A stretch of 64,000 bases of DNA from the NCBI RefSeq assembly GCF_009903625.1, contig NZ_CP047569.1, positions 3,838,001 through 3,902,000 of the forward strand, given 5' to 3'. Positions 8,895 through 17,867 of the stretch are shown in pieces. The stretch is from Microbulbifer sp. ALW1. Lineage in GTDB: Bacteria > Pseudomonadota > Gammaproteobacteria > Pseudomonadales > Cellvibrionaceae. The notes beneath the pieces were generated by a model. The model did not search any database and was not told where the DNA came from. It saw only the letters and a list, made by a program, of their open reading frames with translations. Position 1 is the first letter of the stretch; the number at the start of each line of letters is the position of its first letter. A program made the translations under genes and the position numbers.

Positions 8895-11639
8895 TTATCT
8901 GGCGCCCAATACTCCGGCCGGCGCGATTTCCACTGCGCGACCGGCACGCTGGCCATCGGCGCTGCGAGCCCGCAGTGACACAACAGACTCCGGCGCAACT
9001 TCGTCGGTGAAAGGTGCCCACTGCGCGCCATCAAAATATTCCAGCGGCAGCCCAGGGTAAGGCAACGCCGTCTGGATACCTTCACTTTGCGCTACCGCAC
9101 CTGGCACCGGTACCCGGTAGCCAATGCCAGCGCGATCCAGTTTCAGCAACTCTTTGTTGCCCAGCGCAGCGGAGAAGTCCTGCCAATCGCGGGCCAGCGC
9201 GCGCTGGTCGACGAAGGTGGTTTCCCCGGAGAAGGTCTGCCCCGCTTTGAGCGGCAGCTCCCAGGAGGCCTGATGCCAGGCGCGTTCCGCCAATGCCAAC
9301 AGGCGCGGGAACACCTGATATTCCACCGCTTCATCGGTGCGCACCACCTCACTCCACAACTGTCCCTGGATACCGCGCACACTGCCGGCGAACTCAGCCT
9401 CCGGTGAGGTAGCGGTCCAGCTTTTGCCATCGCGGTTCGGGTAAACCTCAGCCAACTGCGCGGTATTCAACGGCGCGTAGCTGAACGTCTTGCGGGTATC
9501 GGTGTAGCGGGACGCCCAGTAATAGCCACGCTCTTTCGGATCCACTTCCTGCGGCATGTCGAAGTAGAGGTAGTCCGAGTGGGACTGCACCAGGTCAAAC
9601 CCGGTTTCCGCGAAATGCGCACTCTCGTCACCACCACCCCAGAACAGTGGCGCCCAGGAGTTCACATAGTTGTGCTCGGTGGCCAGCTCTTCCTCGGCGC
9701 TTTCAATTTTCTTCACGCCATCGTTCCAGGCCGCCATGGTGGGAATACCGGCATCGGCCACCATCTGGCTCACGCGCTTGGCGTAGAGTTCACCCAGTTC
9801 ATCAATGGATTTCACCTCGCCATCGGCAATCAGCTTCTGGCACTGGGGCGAATTGCTCCACGGCTTGTTGCGTTTGTCCGCAACCACATCCCCTTTTTCC
9901 GGATTCTGGCCGGGGCCTACCTCGAACGAATCCGAGGCGAGAATGTTCACCGCCTCGTCACCGCCGAAGTGCCAGCTTTTCAGTGGGTGGCCGGCGGTGT
10001 CGTGCATGGCTTTTACTTCGCGGATCAGCTTGCCAACAAAGTGGTAGGTCGAATCTACACAGGGGTTGATATAGCTGTCGTCGTAAAACTGTACCGACAG
10101 ATACTGGGTGTCGTCCTGCGGATCGATCAGGCGATAGGCCTCCGCGGCAGCCGGGTCAGAATCCTTCAGCTTGCGATAGCGCGCTTCCATCGCCACCACT
10201 GCAGAGCGGGCGTGGGCGGGCATATCGAATTCCGGTACCACTTCGATGTGTCGCGCGGCGGCGTAGCGCAGGATTTCCACATAGTCGTCGACGCTGAAGT
10301 AACCACTACCGAAATTATCCGCCTTGGGGCCAGAGCCCAATTGCGGCAGCAGACAGCGGTTCTCTTCCAGATCGAAGCAGCGCTGGCTGCCGATATCGGT
10401 CAGTTCCGGCAGCCCGGGGATTTCCAGGCGCCAGCCCTCGTCGTCCGAGAGATGGAAATGGAACCGGTTGAGCTTGTAGGCCGCCATCTGATCCAGCAGC
10501 TTCAGCACCACGTTCTTGCTATGGAAGTTGCGGCCCACATCGAGGAAAAAACCGCGGTGGGGGAAACGTGGCGCATCTTCCACCAACGCCTGTGGCAGGC
10601 TGTTGCTGCGGAGGTCCACCAGGGCCAGCAGTGACTGTACGCCGTAGAAAGCACCGCTGGCTTCTGCCCCAGTAACTTGGGCACCCTCCGGTCCCACCTC
10701 AAGGCGGTAGGCGCCTGCGGGTTTGTCTTTAAACGCGTCGGGCACCACCGCCAGCTGCAACGGGTAGGCCGCGTCGCCTTGCGGCAACAACTTTAGCTGC
10801 GCCAGGCGCTGGTTCAGTGCTTCGATCGTGTTCTCATCCACCCCCTCTGCCACCAGCGATATGCCGTGTTCTAGGTGCACTGCAGCTCCCTCCGGGAGAA
10901 CAACCGACGCCGGCTTGGGAATAATCCGGCCGCGCCACGCTTCCGAATCTCCCGCGGTGGAGGTTTCGGCAAGTATTTCCGCATCGGCAGTAAACTGCTG
11001 GTAACGGCTGGCAGCGGTGGCGAGCGTGTTGTCATCATCCGCAGCCCGCTTCCAGTTATCCGGGCTGTTCTTATTGATCGGCAGCACCATGTCTTTCAGG
11101 TCGTCGGTATCCGTCGAGGCGATAACCTGGGCCTCGCCGTCGGCGCCAACGACAAACAGGCGCGGCTGGAAGTCCGACTCAAATTGCACCCAGCTCTCAG
11201 CCAGCAAATCCAGCTCCAGAGTCTCCCCGGCGGCAATACCATCAAACTTCTCGGTGGGAACCAGCCGGTGCAGGTCGCCATTGACCCGCTCCAGGGTGAA
11301 AGCATCACTGTTCAACAGTGCCAGCGAACGGCGCACCGAGTGGAAATAGAGTGTCCAGTCCCGCTCCCCGGCAGCCACCGCCGGGCCTTTGTTGATCAGG
11401 CTGATGCGATAGGTAAAACAGGCTGCAGCGCTGCCACCCACCTTCTTGCACTCGGCACGCAGTGCCTCATCGGCCCCCTGGAAGTTGGTGAGCACTTCCT
11501 GAGTGACATCGAAATTGGCCGCAATGCGCGCAGCCGCCGGAGCGTCGATGGAGGAAGTCTTGTTTGGGGACTCGGAATCAGCGCAGGAGGCAATGAAAGC
11601 CGACAGTGCCAGGCTGGCAAAGAAGGGAAGCCGTTTCAT
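8895..11639 (-). CDS. Family GH20 beta-N-acetylhexosaminidase lipoprotein (chitobiase)
   Basis: 914 residues. A lipoprotein signal MKRLPFFASLALSAFIASC puts it in the envelope. In order: an N-terminal carbohydrate-binding CHB_HEX domain (about 40-190), a linker, the GH20b alpha/beta domain (about 240-365), the GH20 barrel (about 370-770) starting HRGFFLDVGRNFH, and a C-terminal CHB_HEX_C-like domain. The catalytic Asp-Glu pair is in WHFGGDEAVN near residue 560, where the Asp assists substrate N-acetyl catalysis. It releases GlcNAc from chitobiose and chitin oligomers, the step after chitinase. An operator-like palindrome overlapping its -35 (11736-11749) is shared with the GH18 gene at 59115, suggesting joint regulation. 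Confidence 0.95.
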   Translation of the reverse strand: MKRLPFFASLALSAFIASCADSESPNKTSSIDAPAAARIAANFDVTQEVLTNFQGADEALRAECKKVGGSAAACFTYRISLINKGPAVAAGERDWTLYFHSVRRSLALLNSDAFTLERVNGDLHRLVPTEKFDGIAAGETLELDLLAESWVQFESDFQPRLFVVGADGEAQVIASTDTDDLKDMVLPINKNSPDNWKRAADDDNTLATAASRYQQFTADAEILAETSTAGDSEAWRGRIIPKPASVVLPEGAAVHLEHGISLVAEGVDENTIEALNQRLAQLKLLPQGDAAYPLQLAVVPDAFKDKPAGAYRLEVGPEGAQVTGAEASGAFYGVQSLLALVDLRSNSLPQALVEDAPRFPHRGFFLDVGRNFHSKNVVLKLLDQMAAYKLNRFHFHLSDDEGWRLEIPGLPELTDIGSQRCFDLEENRCLLPQLGSGPKADNFGSGYFSVDDYVEILRYAAARHIEVVPEFDMPAHARSAVVAMEARYRKLKDSDPAAAEAYRLIDPQDDTQYLSVQFYDDSYINPCVDSTYHFVGKLIREVKAMHDTAGHPLKSWHFGGDEAVNILASDSFEVGPGQNPEKGDVVADKRNKPWSNSPQCQKLIADGEVKSIDELGELYAKRVSQMVADAGIPTMAAWNDGVKKIESAEEELATEHNYVNSWAPLFWGGGDESAHFAETGFDLVQSHSDYLYFDMPQEVDPKERGYYWASRYTDTRKTFSYAPLNTAQLAEVYPNRDGKSWTATSPEAEFAGSVRGIQGQLWSEVVRTDEAVEYQVFPRLLALAERAWHQASWELPLKAGQTFSGETTFVDQRALARDWQDFSAALGNKELLKLDRAGIGYRVPVPGAVAQSEGIQTALPYPGLPLEYFDGAQWAPFTDEVAPESVVSLRARSADGQRAGRAVEIAPAGVLGAR

Positions 11640-11722
11640 GGATCTTCTCTATTAATGGATGCTTTATGAATGTTTTGGTTTCTTATGCTTTCACCCCCGT
11701 ATCCAGCGACGGGGAGATCACC

Positions 11723-11750
11723 ACCATAGCGAAAAAGACAACGCTGTCAA
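11723..11750 (-). promoter_or_regulatory. GH20 promoter with LacI-type operator
   Basis: Reading leftward, -35 TTGACA (11745-11750), a 16-base spacer and -10 TATGGT (11723-11728). The palindrome TGACAGCGTTGTC (complement of 11737-11749) overlaps the -35, so a bound repressor would block RNA polymerase. The same 13 bases occur upstream of the GH18 chitinase. The central CG and TGACA/TGTC(A) arms resemble LacI-family operators. Confidence 0.65.
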
Positions 11751-12189
11751 TAATGCAGCCAGTGGAGTCACCATATACCCGGAATTTCCCTGAAGGCCGC
11801 CAAGTATCCCGACCGCGAATCGCGACCAAAAATTAAGCCGTAGTCATCAAAAATTTCCTCCGCGCACAGGCTGGCGGCCCACTTCCCCGATCTGGATTAC
11901 AGGTCAATAGACTAAGTTTTTATAAGAAATTTGATTAACTAAGGGTTTTGATCTTAAAAAACATTGGCGGAAACCTCTCCGCAGGCCCCGGAAAATGGGC
12001 AAAACTCTAAACACCCAGCAATGGCGGGCCCCGCACAGATATGACTGACAAATGGCCCGCATTCGCAACCCGGATTGGATAAATGGCACGATTTGTGAGA
12101 TATAACGCTTTAAGCGCGGTGAGCCATAATAAATTCAGTGGTTGTTCAGTAACCACATGAGTCAAGTAAAAATGCCCCGGGGTGGAAAA
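11751..12189. other. Intergenic region between GH20 promoter and the secreted orphan
   Basis: About 440 bp. The stretch 11900-11970 is clearly AT-rich and could hold the promoter of the rightward gene at 12190, but no convincing -35/-10 pair was fixed. No gene was seen. Confidence 0.35.
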
Positions 12190-12690
12190 ATGGAAGTTTG
12201 TAGTCTTCGGTTCCGTTTCAGCAACTGCCTGACTGGTAAGCTACCGGTCGTGTTTGGCATATTGCTGCTCCCCCTCTCCTCCCTGGTATGCGCCGACGAC
12301 CTTTTCATCCCGGATTCCACCAGTGCCCTCAACCTCCAGGCCGACAACGCGTTTTTCATCGATAGCGCCTTCGGAATGGACAACCAGGCCCTGTACGACT
12401 CTGCAGAAAACCTGCGCAACAACTCGATGGGAATGATCCAGCGCCGGCTGAACCACCAGTGGCTGGAGCTGCACACCAGACCCGAGAGCTCAGAGAATGT
12501 GACCGGCGGTCGCGCGGTGAATGAAATCCTGAAAATGGGATTCAAAACCTACATGGCGCAACACAAGCGCAGCAAACAGCACCCCCTGCTGCGTTACACC
12601 AACAGCCAGGGGAGCTTTAGCAGCGCTCTGGACTACGATGTCCGCCTGTCGGACGACAAGTTCAAGATCTCCTTCGAATACGAATTCTGA
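12190..12690 (+). CDS. Secreted protein of unknown function
   Basis: 166 residues from ATG 12190, chosen because GGGGTGG lies just upstream and a signal peptide follows (KLPVVFGILLLPLSSLVCA, cleaved before DDLF). An upstream in-frame ATG at 12142 would bury the signal. The mature protein is acidic at first (DDLFIPDSTSALNLQADNAFF), has a basic middle (MIQRRLNHQWLELH, MAQHKRSKQHPLLRY) and ends YDVRLSDDKFKISFEYEF, alternating residues like a final outer-membrane beta strand with terminal Phe. It may be a small periplasmic or outer-membrane protein. No family was recognised, and the gene stands alone. Confidence 0.7.
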   Translation: MEVCSLRFRFSNCLTGKLPVVFGILLLPLSSLVCADDLFIPDSTSALNLQADNAFFIDSAFGMDNQALYDSAENLRNNSMGMIQRRLNHQWLELHTRPESSENVTGGRAVNEILKMGFKTYMAQHKRSKQHPLLRYTNSQGSFSSALDYDVRLSDDKFKISFEYEF

Positions 12691-12795
12691 GCCCCTGGGC
12701 GCGCGGTAATCTCTTTTCGCCGTACTTTTCGCAGCAGTCTGCAAACCTCTGCAAACCTCTGCAAGCCATAGTCGCGCAGCCCCCTCCCCAGATTT

Positions 12796-12829
12796 GCTAG
12801 AATCTCCGCCATTTTCAACGGCGGAGATT
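12796..12829 (+). promoter_or_regulatory. Extended -10 promoter and inverted repeat before the RDD gene
   Basis: TGCTAGAAT is an extended -10 (TAGAAT at 12798-12803). A perfect ten-base inverted repeat AATCTCCGCC/GGCGGAGATT (12801-12810 and 12820-12829) follows; its right arm contains the ribosome site used by the GTG start at 12833. If transcription starts near 12809, the left arm is mostly not in the RNA. Confidence 0.55.
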
Positions 12830-12832
12830 CCC

Positions 12833-13339
12833 GTGTCCGACATAGTTAACACCCCCAAGCAGTTCGATCATCTCCCCTACGCCGGCGTCTTGCCACGGTT
12901 ACTGTCTCTCATCTATGACGCGCTGATCATTGCCGGGCTCTGGATGGTGTATGGCTTTCTCGCCATGTTGCTGGTCTCCACCTTTGGCGGCCTGCAATGC
13001 CAACCCGAGTATATCGACTACACCCCCTGTGTTGGCGGCCCCCTGTATCAGCTGGGGCTTCTGCTGGTCACCGCTGGCTATTTTTTCTGGTCCTGGCGGG
13101 TTGCCGGGCAGACCATTGGTATGCGCGCCTGGCGCCTGATGGTGGCAAACCGAAACGGTGTGCAATTGAGCTGGTACCAGTGTTTTATACGCGCCCTGGT
13201 GGGCCCGGTGTCATTGGGTTGCCTGGGGCTGGGGTTCTTTTGGGGGTATTTCCGCGCCGACCGCGCCAGCTGGCACGATCTCGCTTCAGACTCGGAAGTA
13301 AGGCAGCTGCCGAAGAAAAAGAAAGCTAAAAAGCTCTGA
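12833..13339 (+). CDS. RDD family integral membrane protein
   Basis: 168 residues from GTG 12833, chosen for the GGCGGAG ribosome site at 12820-12826; a TTG at 12794 would precede the likely transcription start. RDD family features: RLLSLIYDALIIAGLWMVYGF with its Arg/Asp pattern, a second hydrophobic segment around LGLLLVTAGYFFWSW, then GQTIGMRAWRLMVANRNG and a third helix, ending WHDLASDSEVRQLPKKKKAKKL. These inner-membrane proteins are mostly uncharacterised; some affect salt tolerance. The lysine-rich tail is probably cytoplasmic. Convergent with lptG. Confidence 0.88.
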   Translation: MSDIVNTPKQFDHLPYAGVLPRLLSLIYDALIIAGLWMVYGFLAMLLVSTFGGLQCQPEYIDYTPCVGGPLYQLGLLLVTAGYFFWSWRVAGQTIGMRAWRLMVANRNGVQLSWYQCFIRALVGPVSLGCLGLGFFWGYFRADRASWHDLASDSEVRQLPKKKKAKKL

Positions 13340-13362
13340 AGGCGACAATTACAGGGGAATTT

Positions 13363-13392
13363 GAAGCGGGCGGCGCTTAACGCGCCCGCTTC
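13363..13392. terminator. Hairpin between convergent RDD gene and lptG
   Basis: Perfect nine-base arms GAAGCGGGC (13363-13371) and GCCCGCTTC (13384-13392), overlapping the last lptG codons. There is no T tract, so termination is uncertain. Confidence 0.4.
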
Positions 13393-14438
13393 AACAGCAA
13401 CCAGCCCAGCAGGAAGCTGGCAAGGATAGGCACGATTACCGCAACAAACGGCGGGAAACCGAACACCACGGAAGACGGCCCGAGCATATCCTGCAGCGTC
13501 TGGAATACGATCCCCACGATCACCCCAGTAAACACCCGCAATCCGGTCGTCACCTCGCGGAGGGGGCCGAAAATAAACGACAGCGCCATCATCACAAGAC
13601 CGGCAATGGTCAACGGCTGCAATACCTTCTTCCAGAACGCCAGCCAGTAACGGGCCGAATCTTCGCCTTTGCGGTCGAGGAAGCGGCCATAAGACCAGAG
13701 GTTACGCGGCGACAGGTCGGATGGCACAGGCACCACCAGAGAGAACAGGTCCGGCGACATATCGGAGTTCCACTGTGAGCGCTCGGCTTGGCTGCTACTC
13801 GCCCGCTCCGGGGTTAACCGAGTCTGGCGGCTGTTCTGTAACTCCCACCGACCGTCACTGAAGTGCGCGCGTTCGGAGAACTCCACCTGCTGTAGCTGGC
13901 GGTTCTCATCAAATCGATACCGGGTTATCCCAAACAGAGTACCGCCGGGCAGTGCGGCATTGAAGTGCACAAACTCTCCGTCCTCAAAAAACCAGAGCCC
14001 CTGCTCCAGCCCTGAGTTTTCCAGCTCGCCCTGCGCAATTGCCTTGCGGCTCTCGGCGGTCTGGTTTGTCACAGGTATCACCAGCTCCGCCAACAGCATT
14101 CCCACAACAATCAGCGCTAACACCGGCTTCATCACCGCCCAGGCAATGCGCGCAATGGAGATCCCGGACGCACGCATAACCGTCAGCTCACTGGTACCCG
14201 CCAGGGTGCCCAGTCCGACCATGCACCCCACCAGCGCCGAAAAGCCCAGCTGGCTGTATACCCGGTCAGGCAAGGTCCACATCACGTATTCGAGCAAATT
14301 GGAGAGCTTGTAATCGCCCCCCAAATCGCCGAGTTCATCGACAACAGCGAAGATGATGTCCAGCCCCAGGATCACCAGTAGCACGGCGAGGATCGCAAGA
14401 GTGACGGTGCGCGCAATATACCGATCAAGCAGTGACAT
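13377..14438 (-). CDS. lptG: LPS export ABC transporter permease LptG
   Basis: 353 residues from ATG 14438, giving the family's MSLLDRYIARTV start; this ATG overlaps the end of lptF by 14 bp. There are three hydrophobic helices at the N-terminus (including TLAILAVLLVILGLDIIFAVV), a periplasmic beta-jellyroll region (about 140-260) and three C-terminal helices ending FVAVIVPILASFLLGWLLL. The conserved TLAGTSELTVMRASGIS cytoplasmic coupling region is present. With LptF and the LptB ATPase it extracts LPS from the inner membrane and passes it to LptC. LptE is encoded at 57499. Confidence 0.95.
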   Translation of the reverse strand: MSLLDRYIARTVTLAILAVLLVILGLDIIFAVVDELGDLGGDYKLSNLLEYVMWTLPDRVYSQLGFSALVGCMVGLGTLAGTSELTVMRASGISIARIAWAVMKPVLALIVVGMLLAELVIPVTNQTAESRKAIAQGELENSGLEQGLWFFEDGEFVHFNAALPGGTLFGITRYRFDENRQLQQVEFSERAHFSDGRWELQNSRQTRLTPERASSSQAERSQWNSDMSPDLFSLVVPVPSDLSPRNLWSYGRFLDRKGEDSARYWLAFWKKVLQPLTIAGLVMMALSFIFGPLREVTTGLRVFTGVIVGIVFQTLQDMLGPSSVVFGFPPFVAVIVPILASFLLGWLLLKRAR

Positions 14439-15585
14439 CGGCCGCACCTCCATTTCCACGACCATCTCCACGACCGGAAGTTGGCGTCTTAGTCCGCTTG
14501 CGCGGCTTTCTGTCACGGCCGCCCAATAACAGCAGTCCCAGAATCAGGAACGGCGGGTGCACCAGCCAAATAGCCCAGGCCTGTTCGATTTTGCCGTCTT
14601 CAATAGCGCCGCGCACCCCTTGCAATGCCACCAGGTAAACGATGTACAGCAGCACTGCGGGAATCATCTTGGCGTAGCGCCCCTGGCGAGGATTGGTGCG
14701 ACTGAGGGGCACCGCCAGAATCGCGACGATGAGGACCAGCACTGGCAGAGAAAGGCGCCAATGCAGGTTCACCCGCTCGCGCGGGTCTTCGCTCTTCCAC
14801 AGGTCTGCGGTGGACATGGACTGCAGCCGCTCACTGGCCTTGATGCGCAAGCGTGGCACTTCAAGCAGTACCTCGTAACTGGAAAAGGCCATCTGCCGGT
14901 AGTCGCTCTGCCCGGGAACACCTTCGTAGCGATAACCGTCGCGCAATACCAGGTACCGCAGGCCCGTTTCCGGGTCGATCTGCTGCACCCCTTCCCTAGC
15001 TACAGTAACAATCTGGTGGTCTGTTTCCGTCTCGCCGCGGGAATTCCCCAGCTCCGCCAGAAAAACATTGTGCATCGTGGACTTGTCGCCGCTTAGCCCG
15101 TCTGCGTAATACACCGCCCGGTCGCCCTCGGTAGACACAAATTTCTTCGGCACCAGGTGATCGAACTCGTTACGGGTCTTGTCTGCGGTCAGCAGGTGGG
15201 AGGTGCGCTCGATACCGGTGGGGGTCAGGTACAGGCTCATCGCCGCGACAAACGCAGCGACCAGTAACGCCGGCATCAGGGTATAGCGCAACAGCTGACG
15301 CTCACTGAAACCACAGGCGTGCAACACCGTCATTTCACTTTCGATGTACAGGCGCCCGTAGGCCAGCAAAACACCCACAAAAAAACCAAGGGGAATCACC
15401 AGCTCGAGGAACCCCGGCAAGCGGTAACCCATCAGCGCAAACAGGATGCTTGCCGAGAGGTCGCCCGCCGCTGCCTCGGCAAGATACTTCACAAAGCGGC
15501 CACTCATCACCATTAGCAACAGCACAGCACTGACAGCCAGGGTTGCTCCCAGCAGTTCGCGGCAGAGGTAGCGGAAAATAATCAC
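14425..15585 (-). CDS. lptF: LPS export ABC transporter permease LptF
   Basis: 386 residues from GTG 15585, giving VIIFRYLCRELLGATLAVSA, where LptF proteins normally begin; the frame is open 150 bp further but that part is not family-like. The architecture matches LptG: helices, a periplasmic beta domain (TADKTRNEFDHLVPKKFVS region) and C-terminal helices. SEMTVLHACGFSERQLL is the coupling helix region. The charged tail (KPRKRTKTPTSGRGDGRG) runs over the lptG start. Divergent from pepA, as commonly found in gammaproteobacteria. Confidence 0.95.
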   Translation of the reverse strand: MIIFRYLCRELLGATLAVSAVLLLMVMSGRFVKYLAEAAAGDLSASILFALMGYRLPGFLELVIPLGFFVGVLLAYGRLYIESEMTVLHACGFSERQLLRYTLMPALLVAAFVAAMSLYLTPTGIERTSHLLTADKTRNEFDHLVPKKFVSTEGDRAVYYADGLSGDKSTMHNVFLAELGNSRGETETDHQIVTVAREGVQQIDPETGLRYLVLRDGYRYEGVPGQSDYRQMAFSSYEVLLEVPRLRIKASERLQSMSTADLWKSEDPRERVNLHWRLSLPVLVLIVAILAVPLSRTNPRQGRYAKMIPAVLLYIVYLVALQGVRGAIEDGKIEQAWAIWLVHPPFLILGLLLLGGRDRKPRKRTKTPTSGRGDGRGNGGAADVTA

Positions 15586-16038
15586 AGAACGGCCAGCTTC
15601 CCAGATTGCTATAGGTAGAAATGGCGGATGAAAATTGAGATCCCGAATATTGCCATCGGGCGGTGTCAGGATAAGACACCCAATCAAGCAATCCGATCCT
15701 TCTCGGGTTAAACTTGTGCGGCGCATTATCACCAAAAAGCCCAGCGATGTCTCGGCCTGTAATTATTCAGGCCAATTTGATCGCCCCGTTTTGCCTGCAC
15801 TGGGAATTGTCTACCCTGAGTATTGCCCATTTTCGCGCTCGGATATTCAATGCTCCCCCGCCCCAAACGCAGTTTTGCTCAAGGGCCCGGGGTCGGGAAG
15901 ACAGAACGGCAGAACCACAACGGCAGCACCAAAGCACTACCGAAGCGACACAGCACGGTGTCGACTGCGGTGAACAATCAGCCGCCGGGGCTTACTCGCT
16001 ATAAGAGCATCGCTAAAAGAACATCAAGGAACCATTAC
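15586..16038. promoter_or_regulatory. Divergent lptF/pepA promoter region
   Basis: About 450 bp without a gene. For lptF, a leftward -10 GATAAT is visible at 15725-15730. At 15754-15773 GGCCTG-N8-CAGGCC is an interrupted palindrome that could be a regulator site. The pepA start is set by AAGGA at 16026-16030. No confident pepA promoter was located. Confidence 0.45.
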
Positions 16039-17508
16039 ATGCAGTTTACCGCCAAGGTCACCGACATCAGCAAACAGCGCACTGCCTGCGCCATAATCGC
16101 CGTCGACAACAAAAACCGCTTTACCGACAGCGGCAATGCCCTCGACAAGGCGAGCAACGGCAGCCTGGCCAAATTGCTCAAGCGCGGCGACCTCGGCAGC
16201 GCGGCGGGCAGCACCCTGATGGTGCCGCTTCTGGAAGGCGGCGCCGAGCGCGCCCTGCTGGTGCGCTCTGGCAAAACCCCGATCAGCAAGGCGGAGTTCC
16301 GCAAACTCGCCGATGCCAGCGCCAAAGCCGTAACCGCCCAGAAAGAAGCCACCAGCTACCTTGCCGAAGTTTCCGTCAGCGATGCCGACGCCAACTGGCA
16401 GGCCAACCAACTGGCACTGGCCGCCGGTCTCGCCGCCTACAAGTTCACCCGATGCCTCAGTGAAGCCAAACCCTACCCGCTGGCGAAATTCACTGTGCAT
16501 GCCAGCGACAAGAAGCAGCTGAAAGAAGTGCAGAAAGGCGTCGATATCGGCAGTGCCCAGGGCCTTGGCAGCAACATTGCCCGCGAACTCGGCAACCTCC
16601 CAGGCAATATCTGTACCCCCAGTTACCTAGCGGCAGAAGCCAAGGCGCTGGCGAAAAAACATACCAAGCTGACCACTACAGTGCTCGACAACAAAAAAAT
16701 GGAATCTCTCGGCATGGGCGCCTTCATGAGCGTCGCCAAGGGTAGTGACGAGCCGGCGGCGATGATCGCCATGAACTACAAGGGCGGCAAAACGGGCCAG
16801 AAGCCCATCGTCCTCGTGGGCAAGGGCATTACCTTCGATACCGGCGGCATCAGCCTCAAGCCCGGTATGCAGATGGATGAAATGAAATTCGACATGTGTG
16901 GCGCCGCCAGTGTCTTCGGGGTGATGAATGCCCTGGTGGAGATGAACGCACCAGTGAACGTTGTCGGCGTAGTTGCCGCAGCGGAAAACATGCCCAGCGG
17001 CCGCGCCAGTAAGCCAGGCGACATCGTCACCTCCATGTCTGGCAAGACCATCGAGATCCTGAATACCGATGCCGAAGGCCGCCTGGTGCTCTGCGACGCC
17101 CTCACCTGGGCCGGCAAGTTCAAGCCCAGCGTGGTTATCGACATCGCCACCCTCACCGGCGCCTGTGTAATCGCCCTCGGCCACCACGCCACTGGCCTTT
17201 ACGCCAACCAAGACAAACTGGCGGAAGAACTGATCAATGCTGGCGAAACCACCGGTGACCGCGCCTGGCGCATGCCGCTGTGGGATGAGTACCAGCCGAT
17301 GCTGAACTCCAACTTCGCCGACCTACAGAATATCGGCGGCCGCGAAGCCGGCTCCGTCACCGCCGCCTGTTTCCTGGCGCGCTTCGCCGAAGACTACAAC
17401 TGGGCGCACCTGGATATCGCTGGCAGCGCGTGGAAGTCCGGCGCCGCCAAAGGTGCAACCGGACGCCCGGTACCGCTGCTGCTGCAATACATTCTGAATA
17501 AAAAATAA
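16039..17508 (+). CDS. pepA: Leucyl aminopeptidase PepA
   Basis: 489 residues from ATG 16039 with AAGGA eight bases upstream; the open frame extends to 15823 but that part is not family-like. An M17 two-metal aminopeptidase: the N-terminal macro-like domain is followed by the catalytic domain with VGKGITFDTGGISLKPG (metal-binding Lys and Asp) and NTDAEGRLVLCDAL near residue 342, the M17 signature. It removes N-terminal residues from peptides as a cytosolic hexamer; E. coli PepA also binds DNA. Two copies of a structured intergenic repeat lie between it and holC. Confidence 0.96.
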   Translation: MQFTAKVTDISKQRTACAIIAVDNKNRFTDSGNALDKASNGSLAKLLKRGDLGSAAGSTLMVPLLEGGAERALLVRSGKTPISKAEFRKLADASAKAVTAQKEATSYLAEVSVSDADANWQANQLALAAGLAAYKFTRCLSEAKPYPLAKFTVHASDKKQLKEVQKGVDIGSAQGLGSNIARELGNLPGNICTPSYLAAEAKALAKKHTKLTTTVLDNKKMESLGMGAFMSVAKGSDEPAAMIAMNYKGGKTGQKPIVLVGKGITFDTGGISLKPGMQMDEMKFDMCGAASVFGVMNALVEMNAPVNVVGVVAAAENMPSGRASKPGDIVTSMSGKTIEILNTDAEGRLVLCDALTWAGKFKPSVVIDIATLTGACVIALGHHATGLYANQDKLAEELINAGETTGDRAWRMPLWDEYQPMLNSNFADLQNIGGREAGSVTAACFLARFAEDYNWAHLDIAGSAWKSGAAKGATGRPVPLLLQYILNKK

Positions 17509-17557
17509 TCGGCTGCACCACGAAAAATACAGGAAACTACGAAGTATAAAACTCGAA

Positions 17558-17681
17558 GCGAAGGCGGAACCGGCGGGGACGATTTGCGAGACCGTCTGCG
17601 GCCAGGACGGCCGCAGCCGAGCCCCCAGGGATGGGTTCACGGCGTGTCTCGCAAATCGTCACCGCCGGTTCCGCCGCCACA
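17558..17681 (+). repeat. Structured intergenic repeat, copy 1 (124 bp)
   Basis: The left box GCGAAGGCG (17558-17566) and right box GCCGCCACA (17673-17681) mark the ends. The outer arms 17563-17592 and 17646-17675 pair at 29 of 30 positions. Inside are hairpin A, CTGCGGCC-AGGAC-GGCCGCAG (17596-17616), and hairpin B, CCCA-GGGA-TGGG (17624-17635), giving a three-way-junction or cruciform shape. It lies 50 bp after pepA. Three more copies occur in the window. No reading frame is conserved between copies. Confidence 0.9.
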
Positions 17682-17710
17682 GCATTTATTTCGGAGCACG
17701 GAACCAGATC

Positions 17711-17835
17711 TGTGGCGGCGCCGCTACCCGGTACAGCCTTGTAAGACACGCCGTAAACCCATCCATGGGGGCTCTTCCGCGAGGTCCCTCTCGCGGAAGG
17801 TCTTACAAGGCTATACGGGGCACCGTCGCCTTCGC
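17711..17835 (-). repeat. Structured intergenic repeat, copy 2 (125 bp, inverted)
   Basis: Opposite orientation to copy 1, so the two right boxes face each other across 29 bp. Outer arms 17731-17747 and 17800-17816 pair at 16 of 17 positions plus one wobble. Hairpin A is CTTCCGCGAG-N6-CTCGCGGAAG (17774-17799); hairpin B is CCCA-TCCA-TGGG (17758-17769). Read on the minus strand, its hairpin B region (starting GAGCCCCCATGGATGGGTT) is almost identical to copy 1. It ends 32 bp before the holC start. Confidence 0.88.
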
Positions 17836-17867
17836 ACCTGCCTTTCGAGCACAAAAGCGACTATTTA

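Noticed and set aside
12738..12767. Three tandem ten-base units (TCTGCAAACC) as a possible regulatory array
   Set aside because: Too short and simple to interpret; probably slippage in an intergenic gap.
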